Below, one piece after another: positions 53,956 through 62,276 of a DNA stretch of 64,000 nucleotides (the first letter of the stretch is position 1; every line of letters begins with the position of its first letter). A program made the position numbers and the translations under genes. This stretch comes from Roseisalinus antarcticus (GTDB taxonomy: Bacteria; Pseudomonadota; Alphaproteobacteria; Rhodobacterales; Rhodobacteraceae): positions 310,001-374,000 of the forward strand of contig NZ_FWFZ01000001.1 in the NCBI RefSeq assembly GCF_900172355.1, written 5' to 3'. Below the pieces are notes generated by a model, which saw nothing but the letters and a program-made list of their open reading frames with translations, was not told the origin of the DNA and did not search any database.

Positions 53956-54579
53956 TTAGCCCGATGACGCGCCCTTCGCAAGCGGGGCAAGGCCGGCCGG
54001 ATCGAGCATCTCCTGCCCGCCCTCGGCCAGCCGGAATATCACCCCCTGACCGCCCGGCACCTCGTCCAGCCGGTCCATGCCGAGGCCAAGCGCCGCCGTC
54101 CGAATAAAGCGCGAGGTGATCCCGTGGGTCACCAGGACCGTCGGACGCGAGAGGGCGCCCAGCAAGGTGACAGCCCGCGCCCACAGCGCGTCGAACGGCT
54201 CTCCGCCCGGGGCGCGGGCATAGGTCTCCAGAAAATGCTCATGGGGATCGGGGGCGGGCCAATCCCGGGCGATCTCGCTGCGCAGCAGGCCGGACCAGGC
54301 CCCGACGCCGATTTCGCGCAGGCGGTCGTCGGCGATCATCCCGAGGCCCGTCGCCCGCGACACCGCAAGCGCCGTGTCCCGGGCCCGTCCCTGAAGCGAA
54401 TGGCGCAGGTCATGGGTGTCCGGACCGACGCCGAGCGACGCAAGCGCCATCCCCATGGCCTCGGCCTGGGCCCGTCCCCGCGCCGTCAGGGGCGAATCCT
54501 GCGCACCCTGCCAGCGGCCCTCGCGGTTCCATTCGGTTTCGCCGTGGCGCAGGACGTAGAGCTCGGGAAAGGCGTGCAT
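53956..54579 (-). CDS. Histidine phosphatase family protein (phosphoglycerate mutase-like)
   Basis: 207 residues. The phosphohistidine motif LYVLRHGETEWNREGRWQ is at the N-terminus; the second catalytic His is in VLVTHGITSRF; IGVGAWSGL holds the acid/base region. It is the broad-specificity, cofactor-independent branch (phosphoglycerate mutase-like, CobC/GpmB type). Substrate unknown. Start MHAFPELYV follows the tRNA-Val(CAC) gene by 84 bases. tRNA-Val(TAC) is 12 bases beyond its stop. Confidence 0.92.
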   Translation of the reverse strand: MHAFPELYVLRHGETEWNREGRWQGAQDSPLTARGRAQAEAMGMALASLGVGPDTHDLRHSLQGRARDTALAVSRATGLGMIADDRLREIGVGAWSGLLRSEIARDWPAPDPHEHFLETYARAPGGEPFDALWARAVTLLGALSRPTVLVTHGITSRFIRTAALGLGMDRLDEVPGGQGVIFRLAEGGQEMLDPAGLAPLAKGASSG

Positions 54580-54663
54580 GATCGGCGATTCCGGGTGGTT
54601 CGGGCAATCATCGCGGACCGGGCCGACGCAGCGGGATCGGCCTGGCGACATCCGGAGGGGAAA

Positions 54664-54738
54664 TGGTGGGTGATAAGGGATTTGAACCCCTGACATCTTC
54701 GATGTGAACGAAGCGCTCTACCACTGAGCTAATCACCC
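54664..54738 (-). tRNA. tRNA-Val (CAC)
   Basis: 75-base tRNA with encoded CCA. Acceptor GGGTGAT / ATCACCC, anticodon loop TTCACAT giving CAC (valine GUG), T loop GGTTCAAATC. A second tRNA-Val with a different anticodon is 720 bases away. Confidence 0.95.
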
Positions 54739-54758
54739 GTCGGAATGGGTCTTTAGAG

Positions 54759-55190
54759 CTACTCTGCCGCATCTGCAAGAGGGTCTGTCGGATCGTCGCC
54801 CTCCGGATCGTTTCCGGGCTCGGTCATCGTCTTCGAACGGCGCAGTTTGCAGATGTAGACCTTGGCGTTCGACAGGTCCTTCTCGCGGTTCACCTTGAGC
54901 TTTCCCAGGGGCGGCAGGACCAGTTCCTCGCCCGCGGCGATGGCCTCTCCGAGAATCGCCAGAGCGGCCTCGACGGCGGGCTTGACGTCCTTCTTCTTGC
55001 CGCCCGAGCGCTCAACGACCCGGTCGATGAAGTCCTTCTTCTTGAGGTCCGGCCCCTTGACCACCGCGGTTTCGGTCACCACGGTCGTGCTGATCGCCGG
55101 GGCGGCCTCCGCCTGGCTGGCCGTGTCGGCCTCGGATGTCGTGGGGCCTGCCTTCGCCGTCGTGGATGTCGTGCTGCTGTGCGCGGCCAT
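54759..55190 (-). CDS. HU-like DNA-binding protein with extended ends
   Basis: 143 residues. An Ala/Ser/Thr-rich, disordered N-terminal segment (about 1-45) precedes the HU/IHF-like core: LKKKDFIDRVVERSGGKKKD, VKPAVEAALAILGEAIAAGE, and LVLPPLGKLKVNREKDLS. The core lacks the arm with the intercalating R-N-P motif, ending instead in KVYICKLRRSK and an acidic tail. It may bind DNA through the body only, or have another partner. It is divergent from the dehydratase gene and follows no operon. Confidence 0.8.
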   Translation of the reverse strand: MAAHSSTTSTTAKAGPTTSEADTASQAEAAPAISTTVVTETAVVKGPDLKKKDFIDRVVERSGGKKKDVKPAVEAALAILGEAIAAGEELVLPPLGKLKVNREKDLSNAKVYICKLRRSKTMTEPGNDPEGDDPTDPLADAAE

Positions 55191-55366
55191 TCGATTGCCT
55201 TTCTTCGAGGGGCTTCGGGGCGCTCGCGCGCCCTCTCGGGAAACAGGCTAGTCGATCCGGGATGCGGCGTCGATCCGGGGGCGCCAGGATGATCCGTCCT
55301 GATGCCGATCCGCACGGGCACGGGGGCCTGCCTGCCGGGGTGTTGGCCATCTTGACGGATCTGAAC

Positions 55367-55382
55367 TGTTATATTAGTATCA
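55367..55382. promoter_or_regulatory. Candidate GntR operator upstream of the UxaA-type gene
   Basis: TGTTATATTAGTATCA, sharing ACTGTTATATTAG with the site at 60686 (13 bases identical). It is 71 bases upstream of the GTG start at 55453. The right half (GTATCA) is less well conserved than in the other copies. Confidence 0.55.
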
Positions 55383-55452
55383 TTTCTGGAGTCGCTGGCG
55401 GTCCGACCACGCACCTGCCCGCGTCAGACCTCTTTCAGACAAGGACCCCGCG

Positions 55453-56961
55453 GTGCGCACAATCAGACTTACCGACACCGACAATATCGTTCTGGCGGTG
55501 GATTCGCTTCGGCCGGACGACGTGGCCGAAGGTGTGACCATAACCGAACGCATCGCCCGCGGGCACAAGGCCGCCGTCAAGCCGATCGCCAAGGGTGCGC
55601 CGGTGTTGAAATACGGCCAGGTGATCGGCTTCGCGCGGCAGGACATCGCCCCGGGCCAATGGGTGCACGAGCACAATGTGCATGTGCAGGAGTTCGACCG
55701 GGCCTATGTTTTCGGCATCGACGCGACCGAGACCCGCTACACCGACGCCGCGGACCGGCGGACGTTCCAGGGCTTTCGCCGCGCCAGCGGCCGGTTCGGC
55801 ACGCGCAATTACATCGCGGTGCTGACCTCGGTGAACTGCTCGGCCACCGCGTCGCGGTTCATCGCGGACGAGGTCAACCGGTCCGGTGTCCTCGACGCCT
55901 ACCCCAATATCGACGGGGTGATCTCGCTGGTCCACGGCACGGGCTGCGGCCTCGACACCAAGGGCGAGGCCTACGAGACGCTGCGCCGGACCCAGTGGGG
56001 GTTTGCCACGAATCCCAATGTCGGCGGCGTGCTGATGGTCGGCCTCGGCTGCGAGGTGTTCCAGATCCCCGGCTGGATGAAATCATACGGCGTGCAGGAG
56101 GACGAGACCTTCCGCACCCTGACCATCCAGGAGGTCGGCGGCACCCGCAAGACGGTCGAGGCCGGGGTCAAGGCGATCCACGAGATGCTGGACGCGGTCA
56201 ATGCCGCCAGCCGCACCACGGCGCCCGCCTCCGAGCTGATGCTGGCGCTGCAATGCGGCGGCTCCGACGGCTATTCCGGCATCACCTCGAACCCGGCGCT
56301 CGGCGTGGCGGTGGACATGCTGGTGGCCGAGGGCGGCACCGCGATCCTGTCGGAGACGCCCGAGATCTACGGCGCCGAGCACCTTCTGATGCGCCGCGCG
56401 GTCAGCACCGAGGTGGGCGAGAAACTGGCCGAGCGCATCCGCTGGTGGGAGGCCTATACCGCCCGCCACGACATGGAGATGAACAACAACCCCTCCCCCG
56501 GCAACAAGGCCGGCGGGCTGACCACGATCCTGGAGAAATCCCTGGGCGCCGCGGCCAAGGGCGGCTCGACCAACCTGGCAGGCGTGTTCAACTATGCCGA
56601 TCCGGTCACGGCACGGGGCCTCGTGTTCATGGACACCCCCGGCTATGACCCGGTCTCGGCCACGGGCCAGGTGGCGGGCGGGGCCAATGTGCTGTGTTTC
56701 ACCACCGGGCGCGGATCGGCCTTCGGCTGCAAGCCCACGCCGTCGATCAAGCTGGCGTCGAACTCCTACATCTTCGAGAAGATGAACGAGGACATGGACC
56801 TCAACTGCGGCGACATCCTCGACGGTGTCTCGCTGCGCGACAAGGGCGCCGAGATCTTCGAGGCGATCCTGCGGGTCGCCTCGGGCGAACGCACCAAGTC
56901 CGAAGTGCTGGGCTATGGCGACAGCGAATTCGTGCCCTGGTCGATCGGCGCGACGATGTAG
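55453..56961 (+). CDS. UxaA/GarD-family sugar-acid dehydratase
   Basis: 502 residues from a GTG start. An N-terminal SAF domain (about 5-80; VTITERIARGHKAAVKPI and YGQVIGFARQDIAPG) is fused to the altronate/galactarate dehydratase domain: GRFGTRNYIAVLTSVNCSAT, VHGTGCGLDTKG, LGCEVFQIPGWM, LQCGGSDGYSGITSNPALG and, near the end, FTTGRGSAFGCKPTPSIKLA. Conserved cysteines may bind Fe. It removes water from a sugar acid (altronate, galactarate or related) to give a 2-keto-3-deoxy acid. Neighbours suggest that the acid is a sugar aldonate. A candidate GntR operator precedes it. Confidence 0.9.
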   Translation: MRTIRLTDTDNIVLAVDSLRPDDVAEGVTITERIARGHKAAVKPIAKGAPVLKYGQVIGFARQDIAPGQWVHEHNVHVQEFDRAYVFGIDATETRYTDAADRRTFQGFRRASGRFGTRNYIAVLTSVNCSATASRFIADEVNRSGVLDAYPNIDGVISLVHGTGCGLDTKGEAYETLRRTQWGFATNPNVGGVLMVGLGCEVFQIPGWMKSYGVQEDETFRTLTIQEVGGTRKTVEAGVKAIHEMLDAVNAASRTTAPASELMLALQCGGSDGYSGITSNPALGVAVDMLVAEGGTAILSETPEIYGAEHLLMRRAVSTEVGEKLAERIRWWEAYTARHDMEMNNNPSPGNKAGGLTTILEKSLGAAAKGGSTNLAGVFNYADPVTARGLVFMDTPGYDPVSATGQVAGGANVLCFTTGRGSAFGCKPTPSIKLASNSYIFEKMNEDMDLNCGDILDGVSLRDKGAEIFEAILRVASGERTKSEVLGYGDSEFVPWSIGATM

Positions 56962-56976
56962 GCGGCGAGCCCGCGC

Positions 56977-57984
56977 TCAGCCGGCCGCGTCCAGCGCCGA
57001 CCAGAGCGCGTCGGGGATATCGCGCCGGAACCAGTCGAGGTTGGTGGTGACATCCCGGGCCGTCCGGGCCCCCACCAGCACCGAGGTGACGCCCGCGTGG
57101 CGCATCGGATACTGGATCGCCGCGGCCCCCAGCGGCACGTCGAACCCGGCGCAGAGCGCGGACAGCGCCTCGACCCGCGCGACGATCTCGTCGGGGGCAT
57201 CGACGTAATTGAACTTCAGCGGGCCGCCGGCGAGGATGCCCGAATTGAACACCCCGCCCAGGATCATCGAGACACCCGCCCCCCGTGCCTTGTCCAGCAG
57301 CGGCGCCGCCTCCTGGTCCAGCAGCGAATAGCGGCCGGCCAGCAGGCAGCAATCCAGATCGGCCTCGTTCATGGCGTCGGCGATGATGCCGGTCTCGTTC
57401 ACGCCGAGGCCGAAGCCCTTGATCAGCCCGGCGGCGCGCAGGTCCTCCAGCGCCCGAAACCCGCCCGAGGTCAGGTCGCGCCAGTGCACATCGTGGCGCG
57501 GGCCGTGGGTGACCGGCCCGATGTCGTGGACATAGACGATGTCGATCTCGGGCCGGCCGAGGCGCTGCTGGCTGTCGTCGAAGCTGCGCATGATCCCGTC
57601 GTAGCTGTAGTCGAAGACCTCGCGGAAGTTCAGCCCGTTGCCCCAGCCCGCGTCGAACGGGTTCTTCGGCGGCTCCGGCGGCAGCTCGCGCCCGGGCCGG
57701 GCGCGCGACATCAGCCGGCCGGCCTTGGTGCTGAGGGTCAGGTGCGCATCGGCGGGGATCCGTTCACGCAGGAAATGGCCAAGCAGGTGCTCGGCCCGGC
57801 CCAGCCCGTACATCGGCGCCACGTCGAAGTAGCGCACCCCGCCGTCCCAGGCCGCGGCCAGAAGCCCGAATATGTCCTCCTCGGCCAGCGGCGCGTAAAG
57901 CCCGCCGAACGAGGCGCAGCCCAGCCCGAACGCCGTGACCTCCAGGCCGGTGGTGCCGATGGGCCGTGTCTCGCTGATGTCCAT
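56977..57984 (-). CDS. Aldo/keto reductase, sugar 1-dehydrogenase type
   Basis: 335 residues. It begins IGTTGLEVTAFGLGCASFGG and has the active-site Asp-x-x-x-x-Tyr in YFDVAPMYGLGRAEHLLGHF, LTLSTKAGRLM (Lys), and IDIVYVHDIGPV. This branch includes L-fucose and D-threo-aldose 1-dehydrogenases, which oxidise free sugars to lactones with NAD(P). This fits the lactonase at 59790. It converges on the dehydratase gene (15 bases between stops) and lies in front of the GntR gene (43 bases, same strand). Confidence 0.88.
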   Translation of the reverse strand: MDISETRPIGTTGLEVTAFGLGCASFGGLYAPLAEEDIFGLLAAAWDGGVRYFDVAPMYGLGRAEHLLGHFLRERIPADAHLTLSTKAGRLMSRARPGRELPPEPPKNPFDAGWGNGLNFREVFDYSYDGIMRSFDDSQQRLGRPEIDIVYVHDIGPVTHGPRHDVHWRDLTSGGFRALEDLRAAGLIKGFGLGVNETGIIADAMNEADLDCCLLAGRYSLLDQEAAPLLDKARGAGVSMILGGVFNSGILAGGPLKFNYVDAPDEIVARVEALSALCAGFDVPLGAAAIQYPMRHAGVTSVLVGARTARDVTTNLDWFRRDIPDALWSALDAAG

Positions 57985-58027
57985 TGCGCCGTGCTCCCTT
58001 GCTGCTGTCGGCCCGCTCGCGCGGCCG

Positions 58028-58768
58028 TCACTCCGCGGTGTCCGGCCGTTCGGCCAGTTTCGAATCCAGATAGACGAAGGTGTTGCTCATCGAGGTTTCC
58101 AGGTGATCGCGCAGCGCCGCCATCGAGGCCGCCTCGTCGTGCCGCACCAGCGCCTCGAGGATGGCGCGGTGCTGGCGGATCGTCTCCAGCCCCGCCCCGG
58201 GCGAGGGCAGCGACAGCAGGCGACAGCGATCCATCTGCGCCTTGGAGACGTCGACCACCTTCCAGACCATGTCGAGCCCGTTGACCTCGGCGATGCCGCG
58301 GTGGAAATCGTCGTCGCGGGCGATGGCTTCGTCGAACCGCTCGCGGGTGACGGCGACCTCCTGGGCGTGGATGATGTCCTCGAGGTTCTGGACCTGCTCG
58401 GTGGTGATGACGTGGGCGGCGCGGCGGATGCTTTCAAGCTCCAGCGCGATCCGGATGATATAGGCCTGTTCCACCTGGCTGCGGCTGATGTCGGCGACGA
58501 ATGTGCCGTTCTGGGCAAAGACCTCGACCAGCCCCTCGTCGCTGACCCGCTTCACGGCCTCGCGCACGGGCGTGCGCGAAATGCCCAGCCGGGCAGCGAT
58601 ATCGACCTCGTTGATCGCGGTGCCGGGGGCCACCAGCCCGGTGACGATAGCCTTCCGGACCAGCGTGTAGACCTGATCGCGCAGGGGCATGCCGCGATTG
58701 AGGCGGCCGTTCTCGAGAAACTCGACGAACCGGTCATTGACCCCTCTGGCCGTGCTCCTCGATGCCAT
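58028..58768 (-). CDS. GntR-family regulator (FadR/FCD subgroup)
   Basis: 246 residues. The winged helix (about 25-90) reads PLRDQVYTLVRKAIVTGLVA, GTAINEVDIAARLGISRTPV and REAVKRVSDEGLVEVF. The FCD ligand domain (about 100-235) has metal-ligand candidates (IARDDDFHRGIAEVNG, QHRAILEALVRHD, LRDHLETS). The ATG at 58768 is preceded by GGGAGG; longer readings are not supported. It is divergent from the SDR gene and is the presumed repressor of the surrounding sugar genes, binding the shared dyads. Confidence 0.92.
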   Translation of the reverse strand: MASRSTARGVNDRFVEFLENGRLNRGMPLRDQVYTLVRKAIVTGLVAPGTAINEVDIAARLGISRTPVREAVKRVSDEGLVEVFAQNGTFVADISRSQVEQAYIIRIALELESIRRAAHVITTEQVQNLEDIIHAQEVAVTRERFDEAIARDDDFHRGIAEVNGLDMVWKVVDVSKAQMDRCRLLSLPSPGAGLETIRQHRAILEALVRHDEAASMAALRDHLETSMSNTFVYLDSKLAERPDTAE

Positions 58769-58865
58769 GTCCGCGCCCCTCCCGGCCGTTCCCTCGCGAT
58801 GCCGCACGATGTCGCCCGAAAAGACAGATGCAACGGCCTCGGCAAAACGATAACGCATTTTTTGA

Positions 58866-58888
58866 TGTTGCATAATATTAATGTAACA
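58866..58888. promoter_or_regulatory. Candidate GntR operator between the regulator and SDR genes
   Basis: TGTTGCAT then AATATTA then ATGTAACA, an inverted repeat with one mismatch in the 8-base arms. It shares ATATTA-x-x-GTAACA with the site at 60686. It lies 97 bases from the regulator start and 67 from the SDR start, so both could be repressed from it. Confidence 0.6.
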
Positions 58889-58955
58889 TGCCACATGCCG
58901 GCAGTCCTGTCAGGGGTCGAATGGCACCCTGACAGGTTTCACGAGGGAGGTCCGC

Positions 58956-59702
58956 ATGAACACCATAGATCTTGTCAACGAAACGGCCGTCGTCACCGGC
59001 GGCGCCCAGGGTCTGGGCCTGGCCTTCGCGCAGCGCATACTCGCCTCCGGCGCCAAGGTCTGCCTCTGGGACAGCAACCCCGACCAGCTGGCCAAGGCGA
59101 CCGCGGCACTTGGCAGCGACGCGCAGGGGCTGGTCGTCGACATCACCGACGCCGCGGCCGTGCAGGACGCCCATGCCAAGACCGAAGCCGCATCCGGACC
59201 CGTCTCCATTCTCGTCAACTCCGCCGGGATCGCCGGGCCGAACGCAGAGCTCTGCGACTACGGCCTCGACGACTGGCGGCGCGTGATAGACATCAACCTC
59301 AATGGCACCTTCTACGTCAACCGTGCCGTGGTTCCGTCGATGAAGGCGCAGGGCTACGGGCGGATCGTCAACGTCGCCTCGATCGCCGGCAAGGAGGGCA
59401 ATCCGAAGGCCTCCGCCTATTCCGCGTCCAAGGCCGGGGTGATCGGCCTGACCAAGTCGCTGGGCAAGGAACTGTCGGGCTATCCCATCGCGGTCAACTG
59501 CGTGACGCCGGCCGCGGCGCGGACCCCGATCTTCGACCAGATGAAGCAGGAGCATATCGACTACATGCTCTCGAAGATCCCGCGCAACCGTTTCCTCGAG
59601 GTCGAGGAGGCCGCGAACATGGTGGCCTGGCTCGTCTCGCGCGAGAACAGCTTTACCACCGGGGCTGTCTTCGACCTGTCCGGCGGCCGCGCCACCTACT
59701 AG
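58956..59702 (+). CDS. Short-chain dehydrogenase/reductase
   Basis: 248 residues. NAD-binding VTGGAQGLGLAFAQRI with an acidic residue in LWDSNP favouring NAD; ILVNSAGIAGP; active-site Ser in VNVASIAGKEGNP and the Tyr-x-x-x-Lys in SAYSASKAGVIGL. The position next to the dehydratase and lactonase genes suggests it oxidises a 2-keto-3-deoxy sugar acid at C4, as in L-fuconate-type pathways. That assignment is inference. GAGGGAGG precedes the ATG. A candidate operator lies 67 bases upstream. Confidence 0.87.
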   Translation: MNTIDLVNETAVVTGGAQGLGLAFAQRILASGAKVCLWDSNPDQLAKATAALGSDAQGLVVDITDAAAVQDAHAKTEAASGPVSILVNSAGIAGPNAELCDYGLDDWRRVIDINLNGTFYVNRAVVPSMKAQGYGRIVNVASIAGKEGNPKASAYSASKAGVIGLTKSLGKELSGYPIAVNCVTPAAARTPIFDQMKQEHIDYMLSKIPRNRFLEVEEAANMVAWLVSRENSFTTGAVFDLSGGRATY

Positions 59703-59789
59703 CGCCCGGATGCGCATCGTGCCGCCCCCGCCCCCTGTCCAGTGGCCCGGCGCCGTCGGGCGCGGGCCGTGCGTCGCGGGGGGCGCGGC

Positions 59790-60644
59790 ATGACTGCGCC
59801 CGCGCCGGTCATCGACGCCCATCACCATTTCTGGCGGGTGTCGCGCGGCGACTATCACTGGATGTCGCATGAAATGGGCCCGCCGCTCTATCGCGACCAC
59901 CTGCCCGACGACATGGCCCCCCTGCTGGCGCGGGCCGGCGTCGACCGGACGGTCGTCGTCCAGGCCGCCGAGACCGAGGCCGAGACCGCCTTCCTGCTGG
60001 AGCTCGCCGCGCGGACCGAGACGGTCGCGGGCGTGGTCGGCTGGCTCGACATGGAGGATCCCGGGTTCGAGGCCAAGCTCGACGCGCTGATGGCGCGGCC
60101 GAAGTTTCTCGGGCTGCGGCCAATGCTGCAGGACCTTGCCGACGACGCCTACATCCTGCGGCCGGCGGTCCTGGCCAGCCTCGCGGCGATGGCCGAGCGG
60201 GGGGCGACCTTCGACATCCTCACCTTTCCGCGCCACCTGCCCCATGTCGCCCGCGCCTTGTCGCAGGTGCCGAGGCTTCGCGCGGTCGTCGACCATCTGT
60301 CCAAGCCGCCCATCGCCTCCGGCGACATCACGGGCTGGGCGGACGATCTGCGCCGCCTCGCCGATTTCCCGCAGGTCCATTGCAAGCTGTCCGGCATGAT
60401 CACCGAGGCCGACCATGCCAGCTGGACCGCCGACGACCTCGCGCCCTTCGTCGACACCGCCCTTGCCTGCTTCGGCCCCGGGCGGCTGATGTTCGGCAGC
60501 GACTGGCCGGTCTGCCTGCTGGCCGGCAGCTATGCCGAGACCATCGAGGCGCTGCGCAGGGTCCTGGCCCCCCGCCTGGATGCCCAGGCGCAGGCGGATG
60601 TCTTCGGCCGGACCGCCGCCCGGTTCTATCGCCTCCAGCCCTGA
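59790..60644 (+). CDS. Amidohydrolase, sugar lactonase type (COG3618)
   Basis: 284 residues of the amidohydrolase superfamily. VIDAHHHFWRVSRGDYHW starts the barrel with the H-x-H motif; VVDHLSKPPIASGD and CKLSGMITEADH are family segments; LMFGSDWPVCLLAGSY carries the final Asp. Members include L-fucono-1,5-lactonase and L-rhamnono-lactonase. Start ATG 59790 is preferred (87 bases from the SDR stop); the longer frame adds an Arg-rich stretch that looks like readthrough of the gap. A hairpin terminator follows directly. Confidence 0.88.
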   Translation: MTAPAPVIDAHHHFWRVSRGDYHWMSHEMGPPLYRDHLPDDMAPLLARAGVDRTVVVQAAETEAETAFLLELAARTETVAGVVGWLDMEDPGFEAKLDALMARPKFLGLRPMLQDLADDAYILRPAVLASLAAMAERGATFDILTFPRHLPHVARALSQVPRLRAVVDHLSKPPIASGDITGWADDLRRLADFPQVHCKLSGMITEADHASWTADDLAPFVDTALACFGPGRLMFGSDWPVCLLAGSYAETIEALRRVLAPRLDAQAQADVFGRTAARFYRLQP

Positions 60645-60681
60645 CAAAATCCCCCGATCGGGGGCCAGAGTTTTGTTGTCA
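60642..60681 (+). terminator. Terminator after the lactonase gene
   Basis: Palindromic stem CCCCC-GATC-GGGGG (60651-60664), 6 bases past the stop, followed by CCAGAGTTTTGTTG. It would separate the SDR/lactonase transcript from the transporter genes. Confidence 0.6.
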
Positions 60682-60685
60682 TGAC

Positions 60686-60703
60686 TGTTATATTAGCGTA
60701 ACA
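60686..60703. promoter_or_regulatory. Candidate GntR operator upstream of the transporter genes
   Basis: TGTTATATTAGCGTAACA: arms TGTTA and TAACA around 8 bases. It lies 61 bases before the ATPase start, just beyond the terminator, and shares ATATTA-x-x-GTAACA with 58866 and ACTGTTATATTAG with 55367. Confidence 0.65.
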
Positions 60704-60764
60704 ATACATTCAAAGAGCCGCCGAGCCCAAGATGGCCAGTGCGCGAACACGACGGGAGGGGATG

Positions 60765-62276
60765 ATGACGGCTGCGGTTTGCGCCCTTCGGATGACGGGC
60801 ATCACCAAGACCTTTCCCGGTGTCAAAGCCCTGTCCGACGTGAATTTCTCGGTCGATTACGGCCGCGTCCACGCCATCGTCGGCGAGAACGGCGCGGGCA
60901 AGTCCACGCTGATGAAGATCCTCGGTGGCGTGCATCTGCCCACCAGCGGCACGACCGAGATCAACGGTGTCGAAGTGCGCCTGCGCAAGCCCGCCGACGC
61001 CCAGCGTCACGGTGTCCGCATGGTCCACCAGGAAGTCAACCTCGTGCCCGACCTGACCGTGGCCGAGAACATCTACCTGGGGCGGATGCCGCGCCGCTCG
61101 ATGTTCGTCGACAAGGCGGCCATGGTGCGCGACACCGCCGCCGTCCTGACCGAGATCGGCGCCTCCATCGACCCGGCGGCGCGGGTCGGCGACCTGACGA
61201 TCAGCCAGCAGCAGCTGGTGGAGATCGCCAAGGCCTATTCGGCGGACCCGCGCATCATCGTGCTGGACGAGCCGACCTCCAGCCTCAGCGACCACGAGAC
61301 CGCGGCGCTGTTGCGCATCCTGCGGCGCATGAAGGACGCAGGTATCGCGATCATCTACATCAGCCACCGCCTGAAGGAGGTGCTGGAGATCGCCGACGAC
61401 GTCACCATCCTGCGCGACGGCGCCATGATCGAGACCCGCCCCGCCGACGGCATCACCCCGGCCAAGATGATCCAGCTTATGGTCGGTCGGGACGTGACCA
61501 ACATCTTTCCCAAGATCGCCTCCACCATCGGTGCGCCCGTCCTGCGCGCCACGGGGCTCGGCGACGGGGCCACGTTCCACGACATCAGCTTCGAGGTGCG
61601 GGCCGGCGAGATCCTCGGCCTGACCGGCCTCGTCGGCGCGGGCCGGACCGAGGTCGCCCGCGCGATCTTCGGCCTGGCCCCCCTGCCCTTCGGCACGCTC
61701 GAAATCGGCGGAACCGAGGTGCGGATCGCGTCGCCCGCCGCCGCGATCCGGGCCGGCATCGCCTATGTGCCCGAGGACCGGAAGGGCGACGGAATCATCC
61801 CCGAGATGGTCGTGCGCGAGAACGTCAGCCTGCCGGTGCTGCAGGGCATGTCCCGGCTGGGCCGGATCAGCATGAAGGCGGACCGGGCCCTGGCCCGCCG
61901 CTATGCCCGCGAGCTGTCGATCATGCCCTCGGACCCCGAGCGCAAGGTCAGCCTGCTGTCGGGCGGCAACCAGCAGAAGGCGGTGATCGCCAAGTGGCTC
62001 TCGGCCAACCCGGCGGTCCTGATCCTCGACGAGCCGACGCGCGGCGTCGACGTGGGCGCCAAGGCCGAGATCCACCGCATCATCGGCGAGCTTGTCGCCG
62101 GCGGCATGGCGGTCGTCATGATCTCGTCCGAGATGCCCGAGGTCATGGGCGTCTGCGACCGCGTGATCGTCATGCGCGACGGCCGCGCCTCGCCGCCCAT
62201 CGACCGCGCCGACCTGACGGAGGAACTCATCATGGCCCATGCCACCGGCGAAGACACGGTGGACCTCATCGCATGA
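60765..62276 (+). CDS. Sugar ABC transporter ATP-binding protein (RbsA/MglA-like)
   Basis: 503 residues with two nucleotide-binding domains. The first has Walker A VGENGAGKSTLMKILGG, a degenerate signature LTISQQQLVEIAKA and Walker B IIVLDEPTSSLS; the second has a degenerate Walker A (GLVGAGRTEVARA), signature LLSGGNQQKAVIAKWL and VLILDEPTRGVDVG. This pattern is normal for CUT2 carbohydrate importers. GGGAGG at 60754-60759 is best placed for ATG 60765; ATG 60762 is possible. Its stop overlaps the permease start as ATGA. The substrate is presumably the sugar of the neighbouring enzymes. Confidence 0.93.
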   Translation: MTAAVCALRMTGITKTFPGVKALSDVNFSVDYGRVHAIVGENGAGKSTLMKILGGVHLPTSGTTEINGVEVRLRKPADAQRHGVRMVHQEVNLVPDLTVAENIYLGRMPRRSMFVDKAAMVRDTAAVLTEIGASIDPAARVGDLTISQQQLVEIAKAYSADPRIIVLDEPTSSLSDHETAALLRILRRMKDAGIAIIYISHRLKEVLEIADDVTILRDGAMIETRPADGITPAKMIQLMVGRDVTNIFPKIASTIGAPVLRATGLGDGATFHDISFEVRAGEILGLTGLVGAGRTEVARAIFGLAPLPFGTLEIGGTEVRIASPAAAIRAGIAYVPEDRKGDGIIPEMVVRENVSLPVLQGMSRLGRISMKADRALARRYARELSIMPSDPERKVSLLSGGNQQKAVIAKWLSANPAVLILDEPTRGVDVGAKAEIHRIIGELVAGGMAVVMISSEMPEVMGVCDRVIVMRDGRASPPIDRADLTEELIMAHATGEDTVDLIA

